Positions 46,220-56,802 of a stretch of 64,000 nucleotides of DNA are shown here, one piece after another. The notes under the pieces are model-generated. The model was not told where the DNA came from. It ran no database searches and saw only the letters and a list, made by a program, of their open reading frames with translations. Position 1 is the first letter of the stretch; every line of letters begins with the position of its first letter. Location of the stretch: positions 83,127,599-83,191,598 of the forward strand of contig CM047806.1 in NCBI GenBank assembly GCA_026214975.1. Reading direction: 5' to 3'. A program made the position numbers and the translations under genes. The stretch is from Gentiana macrophylla. Lineage: Eukaryota > Streptophyta > Magnoliopsida > Gentianales > Gentianaceae.

Positions 46220-47792
46220 ATGGCTGCTAATGATAGACGTACGTTGGCAGACTACGCCAAGCCTGGCGCAGTCACAGTCAACCCAGCTATCATCCTACCG
46301 GCCATTAATGCTCAGACCTTCGAGCTAAAGCCTGGCCTCATTCAGATGATGCATGATGCATCAATCTTTCATGGGTTTCAGTCGGAAAATCCACACACTC
46401 ACTTGCATACATTCTTGGAGATATGCGGCACCACACGCATCCAAGGAGTAAGTGAGGATGCCATCAAACTGAAACTCTTTCCTTTTTCGTTGAAGGGAGA
46501 AGCTAAGGAGTGGTATAGCTCTCTCCCAGCTGAATCTATAAATACTTGGGCAGAACTCGAAAAGGAGTTATTGAGTCAATATTTCCCACCTTCCAAAACT
46601 GCCCAATGTTTGAACGAGATATTCACTTTCTATCAGAAAGAGAATGAATCCTTTTTCGAGTGTTGGAAAAGATTCAAGTCTCCGCTTAGAAAGTGTCCCC
46701 ACCATGGCTTGCCTTTGAAAGGCAAGTCAACACTTTCTTTAGTGGATTGACCGAGCTTACAAAAGGCATGGTCAATAGTTCATCCAGTGGGGCGTTTCAA
46801 GAAAACTCACGATGAGGATGGGCCTTTGTTTGAGGACATTGCAAAGTACAACTCACCCCCTCTTATCAAGCAATTCAAGCACCTCCTCCTCCTCCTAAGG
46901 TAGAGGAGGTAAACATGCAAAGTTTGATCGCCATGCTGCAGAAGCAGATGGCAGCATCTCAAGTTTCAAATCCGATAAATCAAACTTTTTTTTCCATAGA
47001 ACCTCAGTGTTATCAGACGCAAAAGCTCTTTGTCGGACTAGCCATATGAATGGCCAGTGTCAATTTAATCCCCCTGCACCTTATCAAGTGAATGTTGTTC
47101 ATGATTATGGACAGTATAATCAGGTCACATGTCAAAACTGTGACAATATGGGGCACACTTCTCGATTCTGTCCTATGAACGGACAGAATGCTGAAGTGAA
47201 TGCATTCTATGGCCAGAACAACCAAAGGTCTAATCAAGTTTCTGGCCAGAATAATTTCCAAAACCACGGGTTTAATCAATCTTCCAGTTTCAATCCTAAT
47301 TCGAATTTTAATTCGAATCAAAATTTCAATAGAAACCCTGGTTTTAATCAGAACCAAAACTCAAATTTTTCCAATCCTACTCAAAGATTCAATCAGAATT
47401 GGCCCGGCAATTCTAATCCTGCTGTTCAAAGTCGGCCCAGCCAGCCCTTTTCTCAAAATTTCCAAAACTCTCAGGGCCCCTCCCAATCTAACAATCTTGA
47501 AGCTAAATTGGAGGAGCAAAATAAAAGTATCCAACTCCTGATGACTACAAATAAGAATCTTGAGAGGCAAATCGGGCAACTGGCTGAACAGTTAGCTTCT
47601 AGACCCCCAGGGCAATTACCCAGTTTCACTGAGAAAAATCCAAAGGGTGGTCAAGTTGCTCAAACCGACTTGAACAATGGCCAATGTACTGACCTCGTAC
47701 CATCAATTCCATACGGTAGAGAGGAGGCCAGTGCAATGAATTTAAGAAGCGGTACTCAAGTTAGTGGTCCTTCCCACCAGGGAAACCACTAG
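46220..47792 (+). pseudogene. Athila gag
   Basis: MAANDRRTLADYAKPGAV opens a typical Athila capsid domain: FELKPGLIQMMHDASIFHGF, IKLKLFPFSLKGEAKEWYSS, INTWAELEKELLSQYFPP and CWKRFKSPLRKCPHHGLP. A stop at 46748-46750 ends the first open stretch, and a disordered patch with frame changes runs to about 47006. From 47007 the nucleocapsid part continues with the knuckle CQNCDNMGHTSRFC and an Asn/Gln/Phe-rich tail (QNFNRNPGFNQNQNSNF). It ends at a stop at 47790-47792. The knuckle is intact. Confidence 0.92.
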
Positions 47793-47866
47793 CCCCTCCT
47801 GCCATTGATAAGGCAGGAGGGGAAGCTGAGCACCTACACTCCCCTTGGCCGAAAGAGAATACTCAG

Positions 47867-49273
47867 GTGGCTGATCCCCTGAGAGGTGAAAAAGCTGGAA
47901 GTCCTCAGGTGGCTGATCCCCTGAGGAGTGAAGAATCAAGTGTGAGTCAGGAGGCTGATCCCCTGACTAATAAAAAGATTGAAAAAGTTGTTCGGTGGAA
48001 GGATCTGGAAGACAAAGCTGTCAGTGCATCTTCAAAGAAAATCTTTACTGAGAGTGATCTGAAAAAGCTTCCATTTCCACCAAGAAAGAGCAGCATCCCT
48101 TTAAGTGAGGATAAGAAGTATGAAAAAGTGCTGAATCTTTTGAAAAATACTCAGGTAAATCTTCCATTATCCGAGGTCTTGGTTGAAATGCCTAAGTATA
48201 CAAAATTTATCAAGGATGTTGTTTCTTCGAAAAGGAAGTTGTCAGACATGGAGAGGCTGATTGGTGAGGATTGTTCAATGATCAACTATGAAGACTTACC
48301 AACCAAGAAAGGTGACCCTGGAAAGTTCGTGCTTACAGTGTTAATGGGAGGCCTGGTCTTCCCTAACTCTTTGTGTGACCTGGGTGCATCTATAAGCCTC
48401 ATGCCATTGTCTGTGTGCAAACAGCTAGGTTTAATTGATCTTCTAGAACCCACTACCATGAATTTGCAATTCGCTGATAGATCTTCTAAGAAAGCAGTGG
48501 GAATCTTAAAGGACATCCTAGTTCAAATCGACAGATTTACCTTTCCCGTTGACTGGTACGTTTTAGACATTGAAAAAGATGGAAATGTCCCCCTAATTCT
48601 TGGAAGACCTTTTCTGTCTACAGCTCGAGCCCTCATTGACTGCGATGGTGGGCGAGTGACGATACGTGTTGGTGATCAAGAGGTAAGCTATACTGTCTCC
48701 AAATTCACTCAAGTACCCTCTGGTCCTCCAACCGGTTCTTCCATTGAGGAGACGTCTGATGACTTTGATGATTTGATGGAAAAGCAAGTCATGGCTGTGG
48801 CAACTGAGTATGAGCGACTGGTTGATAAATTGAATAATCATGGTGTGGTAAGTCTAGAGCAGTTAGAAGCTGAATTTAAGGATGAGTTGTTAAAAGGAGA
48901 AGCTTTGGCAGTGGGACCGCTAAGTAAACTCAGCGATGTTGAGTTGAAAGGTGGAGAGCTTAAATCAAGTTTAGAAGACCCCCCTGCAGATTTGCTGTTG
49001 AAGCCGTTGCCTAAACATTTGAAGTATGTGTTTTTAAGAGAAGGTGACAAGCTTCCATTGATTATATCTGCCAAGTTGTCTCGTTTAGAGGAAATGAAAT
49101 TAATCAACGTCTTGAAGAAAAATGAAAAAGCCTTTGGATGGCAAGTAGGAGATATCAGAGGGATATCTCCTGACATCTGTATGCATAAGATCAAGACTAA
49201 TGAGGGTGCGAAATGTGTTAGACAGCCCCAGAGGAGGCTCAACCCTCATATGCAAGAGGTGGTTAAGAAGTAA
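47867..49273 (+). CDS. Athila pol N-terminal ORF: protease region
   Basis: A 468-codon open stretch. It starts with three imperfect repeats of ADPLRGE/ADPLRSE/ADPLTNK, then a Lys-rich linker and the aspartic protease: LVFPNSLCDLGASISLMP (the Athila DLGA form of the active site), QFADRSSKKAVGILKDI and VPLILGRPFLSTARALIDC. Its C-terminal end leads into RT (CMHKIKTNEGAKCVRQPQRR) and stops at 49271-49273, before the RT core. The protease motif looks complete. The frame is a different one from the gag end. Confidence 0.88.
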   Translation: MADPLRGEKAGSPQVADPLRSEESSVSQEADPLTNKKIEKVVRWKDLEDKAVSASSKKIFTESDLKKLPFPPRKSSIPLSEDKKYEKVLNLLKNTQVNLPLSEVLVEMPKYTKFIKDVVSSKRKLSDMERLIGEDCSMINYEDLPTKKGDPGKFVLTVLMGGLVFPNSLCDLGASISLMPLSVCKQLGLIDLLEPTTMNLQFADRSSKKAVGILKDILVQIDRFTFPVDWYVLDIEKDGNVPLILGRPFLSTARALIDCDGGRVTIRVGDQEVSYTVSKFTQVPSGPPTGSSIEETSDDFDDLMEKQVMAVATEYERLVDKLNNHGVVSLEQLEAEFKDELLKGEALAVGPLSKLSDVELKGGELKSSLEDPPADLLLKPLPKHLKYVFLREGDKLPLIISAKLSRLEEMKLINVLKKNEKAFGWQVGDIRGISPDICMHKIKTNEGAKCVRQPQRRLNPHMQEVVKK

Positions 49274-50397
49274 ATCATCAAACTTCTGGACATGGGAATC
49301 ATCTATGCCATCGCTGATAGTGAATGGGTTTCCCCGACTCAAGTAGTTCCCAAGAAAGGTGGAATTACGATTGAGAAGAATGAGAAGGGAGAGGAAATAG
49401 CATTGAGACTTGTCCGTTGATTCTGAGTCTCGCATCGATTATCGAAAGCTCAATGAGGTAACCATGAAAGATCATTTTCCCTTTCCATTCATTGACCAGA
49501 TGCTTGAGCGTCTGGCGGGACACGCATTCTACTGCTTCCTGGAAGGATATTCAAGATACTTCCAGATACCCATTGATCCAACTGACCAAGAAAACACCAC
49601 TTTCACCTGCCCTTATGGTACATTCGCTTACAGGCGAATGCCATTTGGTCTCTGCAATGCCCCAGCTACATTTCAAAGATGTATGCTGGCTATCTTTGAC
49701 GGGCTAGTGGAAAAGTGTATGGAGATCTTTATGGACGATTTTTCGGTCTTTGGTAAGTCTTTTGACGATTGTCTTGACAACCTAGATCAAGTGTTATCCG
49801 ATGATGTGTGAGAAGAACTTAGTGCTCAATTGGGAAAAATGCCATTTCATGGTTGATGAGGAATAGTTTCGGGCCACAAAATCTCCGCCAAAGGTATAGA
49901 AGTTGTGAGGCGAAAGTAGAAGCTATCGAGAAGATGAGTTATCCCAAGAATGTGCGTGAAGTGAGAGGCTTTCTTGGACATGTCGGTTTCTATAGAAGAT
50001 TCATTCAAGACTTCTCCCAGATAGCCAAGCCCCTGTCTACTTTACTAAAGGAAGACGTTGAGTTCAATTTTGATGAGGATTGCAAGCAAGCGTTTGAGGA
50101 GCTTACGGACCGTTTAATCTCTGCTCCAATTCTTATATCGCCAGACTGGAATCTACCTTTTGAGCTTATGTGCGACGCATCCAACTATGCAGTTGGTGCT
50201 GTTTTAGGACATAAAATCAAAGGGAAATTCCAGCCAATCTATTATGCCAGTCACACATTGAATCCTTCGCAAGTTAACTACACTACTACAGAAAAGGAAT
50301 TATTGGCCATAGTCTTTGCTATGGACAAGTTTCGTAGTTACCTGTTAGGTGCTCAAGTGATTGTGTGGGGTGATCACGCCGCTTATGTATCTCGATG
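49274..50397 (+). pseudogene. Athila reverse transcriptase and RNase H
   Basis: RT blocks: IDYRKLNEVTMKDHFPFPF, IDQMLERLAGHAFYCFLEG (usually DGYSG), FGLCNAPATFQRCML and the catalytic box MEIFMDDFSVFGKS (FMDD intact). RNase H: ELMCDASNYAVGAVLG, TTTEKELLAIVFAMDKFRSY, then [10 protein letters not shown] and a stop. Breaks: stop at 49273, frame change near 49420, frame change and stop near 49811-49860, and a stop at 50396-50398. The catalytic aspartates remain but no continuous frame exists. Confidence 0.92.
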
Positions 50398-52206
50398 ACT
50401 AAGAAAGAGGCTAAACGCGCGCCACTGCGTTGGATACCGACCCTACAAGAGTTTGACGTACAAATTAAAGACAAAAAGGGCAGTGAAAACGTAGTGGCTG
50501 ATCACGTTTCGAGAATGCAAAGTGAGGAAAAGGATGATCCAGATGATATAGAACTTTACTTCCCTCTAGAGAACATTATACTTATCGACGGTTGTCCTCC
50601 TGATGTTCCTTGGTATTCTTCCATTGTCAATTACCTTCATTCCCGATATCTCGATCCAGAATTGTCCTACCAGGAGAGGAAAAAGTTCTTCTCTGATTTG
50701 AAATCTTTCGTTTGGGATGAACGTTATCTGTTTAAGATCTGTAAAGATGGTCTGCTTAGAAGATGTGTTCCAGAATCTGAGCAACGCGATATCATTGAGC
50801 AGTGCCACAGTGGACCCACTGGAGGTCACTTTGGTCTTTGGAAAACCGTTGCTAAGATCTTCCAATCCGGTTTCTATTGGCCCACGATCTTTAAGGACAC
50901 AGAAGCTTTCTGTAAAGCTTGTGATAGGTGCCAAAGAACCGGTACTCTGACAAGGCGTTTTGACATGCCTTTGAAACCCATCCTAGAGTGCGAAGTCTTT
51001 GATGTATGGGGTATCGATTTTATGGGACCATTCCCATCATCTTGTGGTAACAAATACATCTTAGTCTGCGTGGATTACGTGTCGAAATGGGTAGAGGCTC
51101 AAGCCACTCCTCACAATGATCATAAGACGGTCATGAAATTCCTAAAGAAAAACATCTTCGTGAGGTTTGGATGTCCACGTGCCTTAATCAGTGATGAAGG
51201 AACGCATTTCTGCAACCGACCCCTGGAGAAAGTTCTTGAAAAGTATGGTGTTCGTCATAAGACAGGCACACCATATCACCCGATGACTAGCCGTCAGGTT
51301 GAAAGAAGCAACCAAAGTATTAAGAAGATCCTGGAAAAAACGGTCAACAGTCATAGAAAAGACTGGAGTTTGAAATTGGATGATGTACTGTGGGCATATA
51401 GGACCGCTTATAAGACTCCTATGGGTACATCTCCATATCAAATGGTTTATGGTAAGCCATGTCATCTGCCGGTCGAGTTAGAGCATAGAGCTTATTGGGC
51501 TACAAAGTTTCTGAATTTTGATTCCCAATCCTGTGGTAAGCATCGACTGCAACAGTTGCATGAGTTAGACGAATTCAGACTCCAGGCCTACGAAAGCGCC
51601 AGGATCAGTAAAGATAAGATGAAACTCCTCCATGATGCCAAGATTGAGAAGAGAGAATTCCATGTAGGGGAACAAGTTCTTCTGTATAATTCCAGGCTAC
51701 ATCTGTTCCCTGGTAAGCTGAGGACACGATGGTCCGGTCCCTTTGAGATTCTCCAAATTATTCCTAGAGGTGTTCTAGAACTATGAGGTTATGGTGACCA
51801 ACCGTTTCGAGTAAATGGTCAAAGGTGCAAGCACTATATTGGTGAACCTAAGGAAAAGCCTTTGATTGTTCGTTTCCTCGATATCCTCGGGTATGGTACT
51901 AAAGAATTCGAAGAATTTGACGAGTTTTCACCCGAACTATTTTCAGAGGATGACGGTAGTGGTCGATCTGAAGAAGTTCTAGCAGGTAGTTGGGATATGG
52001 AAGAGTATGAGAGAGAGCGTCAGTTGAAACGTCATCAGAAGACTCAAAAGAAGAAGAAGTCAACCATGGGGAAGTTTAAACGTGTTTGGAAAGCTATCAA
52101 AGATTTCACCCCATGTGTTAAGTGTTGTTTCTGCAGCCGAACTACTGATCAAAGTCTAGACGAGGTAGTGGCTGGCAGAAAAGTCAAATGGCCTGATCTA
52201 GGCTGA
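50395..52206 (+). pseudogene. Athila integrase with C-terminal extension
   Basis: Continuous frame broken only by one TGA at 51784-51786. It begins with the end of RNase H ([13 protein letters not shown]). The HHCC zinc finger follows, with [10 protein letters not shown] and [11 protein letters not shown]. The catalytic core shows [13 protein letters not shown] (D), [12 protein letters not shown] (D) and [14 protein letters not shown] (E), the usual GQVE Gly being Arg. [21 protein letters not shown] and [15 protein letters not shown] follow. After the TGA come FRVNGQRCKHYIGEP and an extension that is first acidic, then very basic (KRHQKTQKKKKSTMGKF) with clustered cysteines (CVKCCFC). Motif A starts 12 bases after its stop. 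Confidence 0.92.
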
Positions 52207-52218
52207 ACTTTCAACAGT

Positions 52219-52263
52219 GTCGAGCTAACGACATTAACCAAAAGCGCCACTAGGGGGCAACCT
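52219..52263 (+). promoter_or_regulatory. Intercistronic motif, copy A
   Basis: GTCGAGC, 3 bases, CGACATTAACCAAA, then AGCGCC and GGGGGCAACCT. It begins 12 bases after the pol stop and 115 bases before the ATG of the next ORF. Confidence 0.75.
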
Positions 52264-52377
52264 AGATATCGTTATATTAGTTGTTTTTGTTTTATGCTTT
52301 TGTAGTTTTAGTATTTAAGTTTAGTTTACTAAGTTTTGCTTTTGTTTATATCTGTCAGTTAGTTGTGCTTTCTAGAT

Positions 52378-52776
52378 ATGGATTTCGGAGTTCTACCAGA
52401 GGAGTTCCCTTTCCTTAGGAGGATCCCACTTATCACTGTAGATGACGGACCGGGAGGGACTATAGTTTTGCACGTAGACTTTGATATTAGTACCCGCATC
52501 GGGACTGTCACCTATGTTCTTATTGTTCCCCGCTGTTCGGGAGGTGGAGACTTCACTACTGGGGAGTTACAGGCAGCTCTCGGACGTCCATACACAATCC
52601 TGAATGATCCGATGCTGACAGATTTAGCGCTAGTGCTGCAAGCTGAACATTTTCGAGGTGTTGATGTAGCTGGTGAAGACTGGGGTCTGCAGGATGAATA
52701 TGATTTCCCTCCGGCAATTGACATGCTCCGCCGTCTTATCCGGGGGATAGATTGGTCGGAAATTTACGATGACTAG
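52378..52776 (+). CDS. Intact 132-codon Athila ORF of unknown function
   Basis: ATG at 52378 (MDFGVLPEEFPFLRRIPLIT), stop at 52774-52776, no frameshift or internal stop. The product is acidic with alternating hydrophobic beta-like stretches (GGTIVLHVDFDIS, GTVTYVLIVPRC), then a mixed helical half ending IDMLRRLIRGIDWSEIYDD. I recognise no domain. It lies between motif copies A and B, which follow the stops of the upstream ORF and of this ORF. It is the only post-gag ORF in the element with no break at all. No upstream promoter is seen, so expression would be from the genomic RNA or a spliced form. Confidence 0.6.
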   Translation: MDFGVLPEEFPFLRRIPLITVDDGPGGTIVLHVDFDISTRIGTVTYVLIVPRCSGGGDFTTGELQAALGRPYTILNDPMLTDLALVLQAEHFRGVDVAGEDWGLQDEYDFPPAIDMLRRLIRGIDWSEIYDD

Positions 52777-52793
52777 CGTTGTTAGGTTGTTTC

Positions 52794-52839
52794 GTCGAGC
52801 TCACGACGTAAAACAAAAGCGCTCGGTGGGAGGCAACCC
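52794..52839 (+). promoter_or_regulatory. Intercistronic motif, copy B
   Basis: GTCGAGC, 3 bases, CGACGTAAAACAAA, then AGCGCT and GGGAGGCAACCC. It starts 17 bases after the stop of the 132-codon ORF. Confidence 0.75.
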
Positions 52840-52992
52840 ACTATTTCCTTTTGTTTCTATATTTCTTTTCATTCTATGTATTTTCTTGGTTTTCATATTG
52901 TAATTTTGAAATTTTATTTAAGTTTAATGAGAAACGGCTTATTTGAATTTAAATTGCATGAAAATTTGATAATTTTGTTGAGAAACTGCATT

Positions 52993-53175
52993 GGACGCCC
53001 GTCTAGAGGTCTGGACGTCCGTCTGCCCTGTGTATCTCTTGGACGCCCGTCCGATTATTTCCCTCCAATCCTGTTCAGTTTTCAAATGTTTGGACGAGCG
53101 TCTGAAAAACAGGACGCCCGTCCAGTTCATATAATTTCCAGCTGGACGCCCGTCCACTGGTTTGGACGAGCGTCC
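52993..53175. repeat. Internal palindrome cluster of Athila
   Basis: Seven GGACGNNCGTC(C/T) words at 52993, 53013, 53041, 53092, 53112, 53144 and 53164. Same word family as in the LTR and leader. A TATA box follows. Confidence 0.92.
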
Positions 53176-53184
53176 CACATCTGT

Positions 53185-53194
53185 CTATATATAC
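53185..53194 (+). promoter_or_regulatory. Putative internal TATA box
   Basis: CTATATATAC, the same ten bases as the LTR TATA box, 10 bp after the internal palindrome cluster and about 580 bp before the last ORF. Confidence 0.55.
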
Positions 53195-53489
53195 CCCCCT
53201 CCGTCCATGAACCCTCATTTTTCTGGATTCAAACGCGAAAACCGATTTTTCCCCTCCTTTTGCCCTAGAATCTTCGATTCTAAACCATTTCAAGCGATTC
53301 AAATTGCTATAGACCGCTCTTGCTTCCCTCTCTTCGATTTTCAAAGCCAAATTCCCCAACACACCATCTTTTTGGAGAATCAGAGCCCTCTTCAGTCCGA
53401 CTTTTTGAGGAAAAACTGCGATTTTGGGAGCCAAATTGGTGTTGTTTGGACTGTTTTTCATCTCGATCAGCATTTACTCACCTTACTTG

Positions 53490-53728
53490 GTAAGTTAGTA
53501 ACAACTTTTCTAGATTTTATTCACGTTTTTGTGAGTTCGATCTTTGGGTCGGCTCGTTCACTTGAATATTACCTTAATTCGTTTTTTTTTCTTCTGGTTT
53601 TGTGGTTTCTTTCTACTCTGTTACTGTGTTGTGGTGTTGTGATGGATGACGCATGGGTTGTTTGGTGCTGCTGATGGTTGTGGTTTGTGGTTTGGTTGTT
53701 TTGAAATCCCGATTTGGATGTTAAACAG
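53490..53728 (+). other. Predicted 5'UTR intron of the last Athila ORF
   Basis: Strong donor TTG|GTAAGT at 53490 and acceptor TTAAACAG at 53728 enclose 239 T-rich bases between the internal TATA box and the ATG at 53778. Predicted from consensus only. Confidence 0.4.
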
Positions 53729-53777
53729 GTACCTTGTTTTGAATTGGGCTTGTTTTGGTTTAGTCTAGGATTGAATC

Positions 53778-55277
53778 ATGGTCCATAAGAAGGCGGTAGT
53801 CAAGAGACATGGTAAGGATGTGGCCAGGGAGGCCGGAAAGAAGCGTAAAGAGTTTGACCCCACCTTAGTTGATCCAAACCAAGGTGTTAGCATTCGAGAG
53901 CAACCCCATAGAGCCACCCAAACTAGGGCGGCCTTGAGAGATGAGCCAACCTCGGAGTCTGAGACGGATGATGATATTCCATTGGTACGGATGCCTAGGG
54001 CTCAGAGAGGTGGAGCATCATCTAGGGTTGAGGAGGCTGTGGATGCTCCTCGGGAAGAGGAACCGCTTGAACTTAGGGCTGCACAACCTATGAAGAAAGC
54101 GAAAACCGTGGCCCCTATGCCTATGCCTCGTAGATTCGTGAACCCTAGAGCCCACGACGCTTATACCAAACATTACTTCTCGAGGACTATGTTTATTGAG
54201 AGGGCTACATTGGAGGCGAAGGTAGATCCGGGATTCGTCAAGTTATTAAAGGACCGGAAATGGGATGCTTTGATGACTATCCCAAGTACCCAGTCAACGA
54301 CTCCCTTGTTCGGGAATTTTACGCTAATTGCTCGGAGACCAACTTGGAGACGGGAGTAGTCGTGGTTCGAGGGGTGGAAGTTCCGTTTACGCCGGAGGTG
54401 ATTAATCAGAAGTATAACTTGGTGGCTTTTGAGGGTCGGGATTATAAGGAAGAAATTGTTCATAGACAGACTGCGGGCCAGGATCCTTTGGAGGAATTGA
54501 GGTTAAAAGTTTGCCCGGACGTGGCTTGCGTTGAGACCGGTGGAGACCGGAAAAGCGATCCACCACTACTACTGGACGGAGGACCTGGAAGGTCGGTGGT
54601 AGTGCATTCAGAGTTGATTGTTGCCAAAGAACAACTTGACGCATTTCCATATTGGTGACCTAGGCATGCTTTATGCGTTGACATTTGGCCTAAATGTGAA
54701 TGTGGGACAAGCATTATACGATGAGGTGGCTATCAATCAGAAGATTTATACGCGTAGCTTGATTATCCCTCACCTGATTCACAGTTTATGTATTGATGCC
54801 GGTGTGCCTGAGTATAGAGCGGATCATAAACCGAAGAACCCGAGGCCTATCCAGAGAGAAAGGGGTAAGTCTTCGGGACATTCTGAGACGGAGGCACCAC
54901 GTCAGCCTGGTTCTTCGTCAGCACCGCCTCGAGCATCCTCCCTTCCTACTTTATCTCCCTCAGTCCGGATGAGGTTGAGCATGGCCAACAGTTTACGGGA
55001 ATGGATGGGTGATATTCGGGATACGCAGAACAACATTTTGACGATTCTTCAGTGTATCTGCGAGGACCGGCAGCCGAGGGACGAGAAGATCTTCACACCG
55101 AGCCTGCGGGATTATGTTTTCCATGATGACATCGAGCGAGCGATTGATGATGTGCTTCGAGTTGAGGAGGAAGATTCTGAGGATGAGGAGGAGGAGGCAC
55201 CGACTGCTACTGCCGCTACTACTCCACAGCCGGGACCTTCATCGACTACTTCTACGGCCGTGTACCCTAATCGATGA
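53778..55277 (+). pseudogene. Athila third ORF, env position, plant-transposon-protein-like domain
   Basis: ATG at 53778 (MVHKKAVVKRHGKDVARE): a basic N-terminus, an acidic/Arg segment, then a folded domain with KHYFSRTMFIERATLE, KLLKDRKWDALMTIP, VREFYANCSETN and VVVRGVEVPFTPEVINQKY. This combination matches what is commonly labelled 'putative plant transposon protein', found in Athila-like elements after pol. The tail is Ser/Pro-rich, then acidic (EEEDSEDEEEEAP). The frame changes near 54280 and again near 54620-54650, so it is broken. I saw no clear signal peptide or membrane helix. Its role is unknown. Confidence 0.7.
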
Positions 55278-56790
55278 GTACGCACCGGGCAGCGTACGAT
55301 CTCATTTTTTTCCATTTTCGATTTTGATTTGTCCTAGATACACTGATTGTATATTCTTGCTACTTTTGATTACGTGATTCGTTGTACTTTTTCTTTCGGA
55401 TGGATCATGTAAGCCATAAGGCATCAGTACTTTCATTTCTACTTTGTTTAAACTTGTGGATGTGTTTAATGTTTCATCTTTTGATAATACTCGGTTTTGC
55501 TATCTCTTTTCATTCTGGTATACTTCCCCGTTTTCCCCGAGATGTTTCCGTGTTTGTCAGGTCGTGCAGGTATATTATTAGCGGTTTTGTCGAGCTACAT
55601 TGTATGATTACGAGTTCTAAGTGTCACTACGTAGGCTCCGGCCTGACCGACGATTCGAGTATCTATTAAAATCAGCTAAGTTCTTTCTCTATTTACTTTC
55701 TGCACAACATGAGGACATGTTGATCTTTACGTGTGGGGGAGGGGAATGATCATGATTTGATATGTATCTACACATTTGTTTAACTCGTTATGTTTCTATG
55801 CAAAATGAGCTAAAAATGAGCTAGAATTTTCGAAATTTTTCGACATTTTTGTTTGTGTTTTGTCCCGAGTAGGCAATTCGATGCAATGTTCGTTATTTTT
55901 ATAGTCATCTAAGCTATATATCATATGTTGATAAGTTAGTTGTTTCACCTGAGATCTATTTTTCATGAACCATAGTGAATGATGAGCTAACTTATAAAGT
56001 TATACCCCTCTTTGATTAGTGGTCTCTGATTTTCTTATAAGTCATGTGCTTAGTGCTACGTGTATATCTTGAGATTTATGATAGTTTGTATTTAGATCCG
56101 AAGTATGTTATACTGTGAATATCTAAGGTTTGAATGTGATAAGTAACACGTAACTTATTGTCAAATGAAAAAGTTGAATTATAAAAGAATTATTGTGTGT
56201 GTCGGAAGATAGTCGATGATTTGGGTGCGATAGGGTATACCACGTATGTCCTATACCACTATGATGACTAAAAGCTCACGACAGTCAGAAGAAGCTGCCT
56301 TATGATTGGAGTAAGGTAGGGTATATCTCGAATATCCTATTCTGCTATGACAGGGCAATAGCTCATTCTGATGTGCGTTTAAAAGTGAAATAGTTAAATC
56401 AACTTGAATAAAGAATTGGTATGAAATGAATAAAAGACTAAGTTATCGTCTATCTTATCCCCAAAGAGAAGCGATAGATAGATATGTCGTAGGATTATCC
56501 TCTCGAGTATCTCAGAAAGGCCCTAGATATACTCGATCATCCTTTTTGGGATATGTCACGTTTGTAGGGTACATCTTATGAGTGTCATTTATCGCTAGTT
56601 TGAAGGGGGTATTAGCTAGTTTTGCTTTGAGTTTCTCAAGTTTGGATTTAGTGGAAGTTTTCTATGGCTTTGCACACACACAGTGGTGAACTTCTGATTT
56701 ATTGGATCTATGTTATATTGTCTGAGATGTCTGTTTTCGTTTCGAGCCCTAATTTTCGTTTTGTTTTGCTCGGGACGAGCAAAAGCTTAA
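55278..56790 (+). other. Athila 3' untranslated spacer
   Basis: 1.5 kb without a convincing ORF. It contains an isolated purine run GTGTGGGGGAGGGGAATG near 55731, resembling a second PPT. Two imperfect copies of an approximately 40-bp block, around GATAGGGTATACC / GTAGGGTATATCTC and CTATGA, lie near 56229 and 56325. Confidence 0.65.
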
Positions 56791-56802
56791 GTGTGGGGGA
56801 GT
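56768..56802 (+). other. Athila pre-LTR hairpin and polypurine tract
   Basis: Palindrome GCTCGGGACGAGC (56768-56780), then GTGTGGGGGAGT (56791-56802) abutting the 3' LTR. Confidence 0.88.

Noticed and set aside
47013..47579. Ile/Arg-rich ORFs on both strands overlapping Athila gag
   Set aside because: Shadow frames of the Asn/Gln/Phe-rich gag tail.
55731..55750. Second polypurine tract as a true alternative LTR junction in Athila
   Set aside because: No LTR start follows it; noted only as a PPT-like run in the 3' spacer.
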